Shown here in pieces: positions 61,912-64,000 of a DNA stretch of 64,000 nt. The position numbers and the translations under genes are program-made. Each line of letters begins with the position of its first letter. Within the stretch, counting starts at the first letter, position 1. The notes beneath the pieces are model-generated. The model ran no database searches. It saw nothing but the letters and a program-made list of their open reading frames with translations, and was not told where the DNA came from. The stretch comes from Bordetella petrii (GTDB lineage: Bacteria > Pseudomonadota > Gammaproteobacteria > Burkholderiales > Burkholderiaceae_B): contig NZ_JAFMZZ010000001.1 of the NCBI RefSeq assembly GCF_017356245.1, positions 3,663,602 to 3,727,601 of the forward strand, in the 5' to 3' direction.

Positions 61912-62793
61912 TCAGCTTAATTGACGCTGGCCCAGCAGGCCAGACGGGCGAACGAAGATCACGGCGATCATCAGGGAGAACCCCAGCGCGGTCGCCATGG
62001 ATGGATTCAGGTAGACGACCGCCACCTGCTCGGTAATGCCGTATATCAGCGCGCCCAGCAGCGCGCCCACGGGGTGGCCCAGCCCGCCCAGCACGATGAT
62101 CACGAAGCCGATCAGCGTGTAATCGTTGCCCATGAAGGGGCTGAACGCAGGAAACACCATGCTGACGATGACGCCCGTGGCGGCCGCCAGGCCGATGCCC
62201 AGGCCGAACGCGAAAGCCGACAGGCGTTTCGCGTTGATGCCGACCAGGCTGACCGCATCGCGGTTCATGATGAAGGCGCGCAATGCCTTGCCGACCTGCG
62301 TGCGGTACAGGAACCACGCCAGCACGGCGACCAGCGCCACGGCGATGCCCAATGCGATCAGCCGGATGGTGGGCAGCACGATGTCGCCGAAGGTCAGGAA
62401 CACCGGCTCGACCGGCACATCGAGGGTGCGCGCATCCGCGTCGAACACCAGCAGCATGGCCGCGCCCAGCGCGATGGACACGCCGAACATCAGCAGCAGC
62501 GAGCTGGTTTCGGGGTCGTCGGAACGGGCCAGCCGCGGCACCAGCAGGAAATACAGGCCATAACCGATCGCGAAAAACGCGATGAAGGCCAGCGGCAGGG
62601 CAATGAAGGGGTTGATGCCGAAAACCGACAGCATCACCCAGGCGAAATAGGCGCCCAGCACCAGGAACTCGCCGTGGGCGAAGTTCACCACCCGCAGCAC
62701 GCCGTAGATGATGTTCAGGCCCAGGCCCACCAGCCCGTAGATCGCGCCCAGGATCAGGCCGTTCAGCAGGCCCTGTATCAGCAATGCATTCAT
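61912..62793 (-). CDS. livH: Branched-chain amino acid ABC transporter permease LivH
   Basis: A 293-residue inner-membrane permease with about eight helices. Diagnostic blocks are LIQGLLNGLILGAIYGLVGLGLNIIYGVLRVVNFAHGEF at the N-terminus and IIVLGGLGHPVGALLGALIYG. The start is nine bases from the end of livM. Encoded in one operon with livM, livG and livF. Confidence 0.93.
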   Translation of the reverse strand: MNALLIQGLLNGLILGAIYGLVGLGLNIIYGVLRVVNFAHGEFLVLGAYFAWVMLSVFGINPFIALPLAFIAFFAIGYGLYFLLVPRLARSDDPETSSLLLMFGVSIALGAAMLLVFDADARTLDVPVEPVFLTFGDIVLPTIRLIALGIAVALVAVLAWFLYRTQVGKALRAFIMNRDAVSLVGINAKRLSAFAFGLGIGLAAATGVIVSMVFPAFSPFMGNDYTLIGFVIIVLGGLGHPVGALLGALIYGITEQVAVVYLNPSMATALGFSLMIAVIFVRPSGLLGQRQLS

Positions 62794-62802
62794 GGCCTTT
62801 CC

Positions 62803-63792
62803 TTACGCGATGTAGCGGCGCAGCTGCGGCTTGCGCTTGAGCAGGCTGCCCACCACGCCGCGCGGCAGGAACAGCATCAGCGCGATGATGACCAGCCCCA
62901 GCAAGAGCAGGTTGAGCAGGGGGAAGCGTTCCCAGATCAGGTGGTCGATGCCGTACAGCGCCATGGTGCCGACCACGGGGCCGATGATGGTGCCGAAACC
63001 GCCGGCCATGCCGTAGATGATGCTCTTGGCGGTAACGAGCACGTGGAAGGAATATTCGGGGTCGACCACGTTGGTGTACCAGGCCTCGACGCCGCCGGCC
63101 AGCGCCGGGATCAGCGCGGCCAGCAGCCACGCCTTCAGACGCACGCGCGGCACGTTGATGCCGACGCAGGCCGCCGCGCCCGGGTCGTCTTTGATGGCCC
63201 GCAGCTGCCGCCCCAGCCGCGAGCGCGACAGCCACAGCACCACCGACAGCGCCAGCGCCATGACGGCCAGCATGGCGTAGAAGCTTTGCACGGGGTTGTT
63301 GGCGCCGGAAAGAATCAGCCCCATGCTGCCGCCGGTGTAGTGGTCGGGCAGGTTGGCGATGCCCAGGCGCACGATCGTGGCCAGGCCCAGGCTGACAATG
63401 CCGAAGTACACGCCCTTCAGGCGCAGGGTGGGGGCCATCAGCAGGGCGATGAGCAGGCCCGCCGCGCCGGCCGCCAGCAGGGACGGCAGAATGGGCAGGC
63501 CGGCGATCCGGTAGCAGATGCCGGTGGCGTAGGCGCCTATGCCATAGAACACCACATAGCCAAAGGGCAGGTAGCCCGTGAAGCCCACGCAGATGTTCAT
63601 GCCGGTGGCCATGGCGATCCACAGCATCAGATAGAACGCGAAACTGATCTGGCCGGTTGCCAGAGGCAGCGCGGCCATGGCGGCGACCAGGGAAAGAAAC
63701 AGCAATGCCGCGACGCGGTATCGCAGGCGATCGACGCCTTGATCTTGCTGGCGATGGCGGACGTGGGCGGCCTCGCTTGCGTGGACTTGCAT
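62803..63792 (-). CDS. livM: Branched-chain amino acid ABC transporter permease LivM
   Basis: A 329-residue permease, first gene of livMHGF. ATGMNICVGFTGYLPFGYVVFYGIGAYATG, LRLKGVYFGIVSLGLATIVRL and GMAGGFGTIIGPVVGT are LivM blocks. The 20-residue N-terminal extension is His/Gln-rich and hydrophilic. CCGGAG lies nine bases before the ATG. No binding-protein gene is in view, so the receptor must lie elsewhere. Confidence 0.93.
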   Translation of the reverse strand: MQVHASEAAHVRHRQQDQGVDRLRYRVAALLFLSLVAAMAALPLATGQISFAFYLMLWIAMATGMNICVGFTGYLPFGYVVFYGIGAYATGICYRIAGLPILPSLLAAGAAGLLIALLMAPTLRLKGVYFGIVSLGLATIVRLGIANLPDHYTGGSMGLILSGANNPVQSFYAMLAVMALALSVVLWLSRSRLGRQLRAIKDDPGAAACVGINVPRVRLKAWLLAALIPALAGGVEAWYTNVVDPEYSFHVLVTAKSIIYGMAGGFGTIIGPVVGTMALYGIDHLIWERFPLLNLLLLGLVIIALMLFLPRGVVGSLLKRKPQLRRYIA

Positions 63793-63835
63793 CTGCCTGG
63801 CTCCGGAATCGGTTGACCACTGATGTCGGGAGGCT

Positions 63836-63865
63836 AGTATGCCTTTGCGAAACCTATAATTTCAA
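63836..63865 (-). promoter_or_regulatory. Candidate sigma-70 promoter of livMHGF
   Basis: On the minus strand TTGAAA (63865-63860) and CATACT (63841-63836) are 18 bases apart in an AT-rich stretch. The predicted start lies about 35 bases before the livM ATG. Confidence 0.45.
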
Positions 63866-63912
63866 GTTAATTGTCATCAGTAAAAACCCTGAACCACGGC
63901 TGAACGCGCGCC

Positions 63913-64000
63913 TTATTCGGCGCGATACATCGCGCGCAGAACCTGCGCGAAGCGCCGCGACACATCGGACTGCGGGCGGTCGGCAGCATGGACCAGCAGC
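63913..64000 (-). CDS. C-terminal end of an unidentified protein (5' end outside window)
   Basis: An open frame enters from the right edge and ends at TAA (63915-63913) with residues RAMYRAE. Only 28 codons are visible. The composition is Arg/Ala-rich and soluble. Too little is present to name a family. It runs in the same direction as livM and ends 121 bases upstream of it. Confidence 0.5.
   Translation of the reverse strand, partial: LLVHAADRPQSDVSRRFAQVLRAMYRAE

Overview
The window is GC-rich DNA with betaproteobacterial gene content. Bug/TctC-type solute receptors, FCD-GntR and LysR regulators, Dpp- and Liv-type ABC operons and very dense coding all suggest Alcaligenaceae (Bordetella/Achromobacter-like). 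This placement is inferred from gene content and style, not from a marker gene. No tRNA, rRNA, CRISPR array, insertion sequence or prophage gene was seen. Coordinates and motifs were read by eye.

Region A (about 1 to 34.0 kb) is the notable part. A GAF/PAS hybrid histidine kinase (4786-7824) sits beside two sigma-54-type activators: one without a receiver (9001-10014, minus strand) and one with a receiver (10243-11634). Eleven sites with the strict GG-N10-GC spacing of a -24/-12 promoter lie in front of genes around this core, most of them close to GGCACG-N4-TTGC. They precede ctaD (cytochrome oxidase), ybhP-clsB-ybhN, the kinase itself, a small MscS channel, a pyruvate-oxidase-like TPP enzyme, a DUF883 protein with an exporter, a BON/PRC-barrel pair with a long glycan operon, a membrane stress-type protein, a DJ-1/PfpI protein, a CinA-like amidase and a DUF3182/hydrolase pair. 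I read this as one local sigma-54 stress or energy-limitation regulon carried with its own sensor and activators.

Inside it are two unusual items. The first is a 900-residue protein (14738-17440) that joins a complete Atm1-like ABC exporter to a degenerate histidine-kinase-type ATPase domain and a C-terminal receiver domain. The second is a tightly coupled ten-gene operon (18873-28646): SDR, GmhB-like phosphatase, two GT9, two GT2 and one GT4-like glycosyltransferase, a NodU-type carbamoyltransferase, a UDP-glucuronate-decarboxylase-like enzyme and a PIG-L deacetylase. It should build a carbamoylated, deacetylated glycan of unknown identity.

Region B (34.0 to 38.2 kb) holds a TerC-family membrane protein, a large MscS channel and a Tat-exported DUF411 protein. 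Region C (38.2 to 48.4 kb) is a peptide-type catabolic locus: FCD-GntR regulator, Dpp-like ABC transporter and M20 peptidase on the minus strand, with a class V aminotransferase and a beta-lactamase-fold hydrolase divergent on the plus strand. TTGGTATACCAA-type operators lie between them. Region D (48.4 to 54.7 kb) has a PAP2 phosphatase, a universal stress protein behind an FNR-type box, a polar amino acid ABC transporter and a penicillin-acylase-family lipoprotein. Region E (54.9 to 64 kb) has a LigJ-like hydratase with a Bug receptor and divergent LysR, NhaA, a LysE exporter, a Pmp3-type small membrane protein and a livMHGF operon with no binding protein in view. Hairpin repeats built on GGTGTCTGRC occur at 38.2 and 54.75-54.86 kb.
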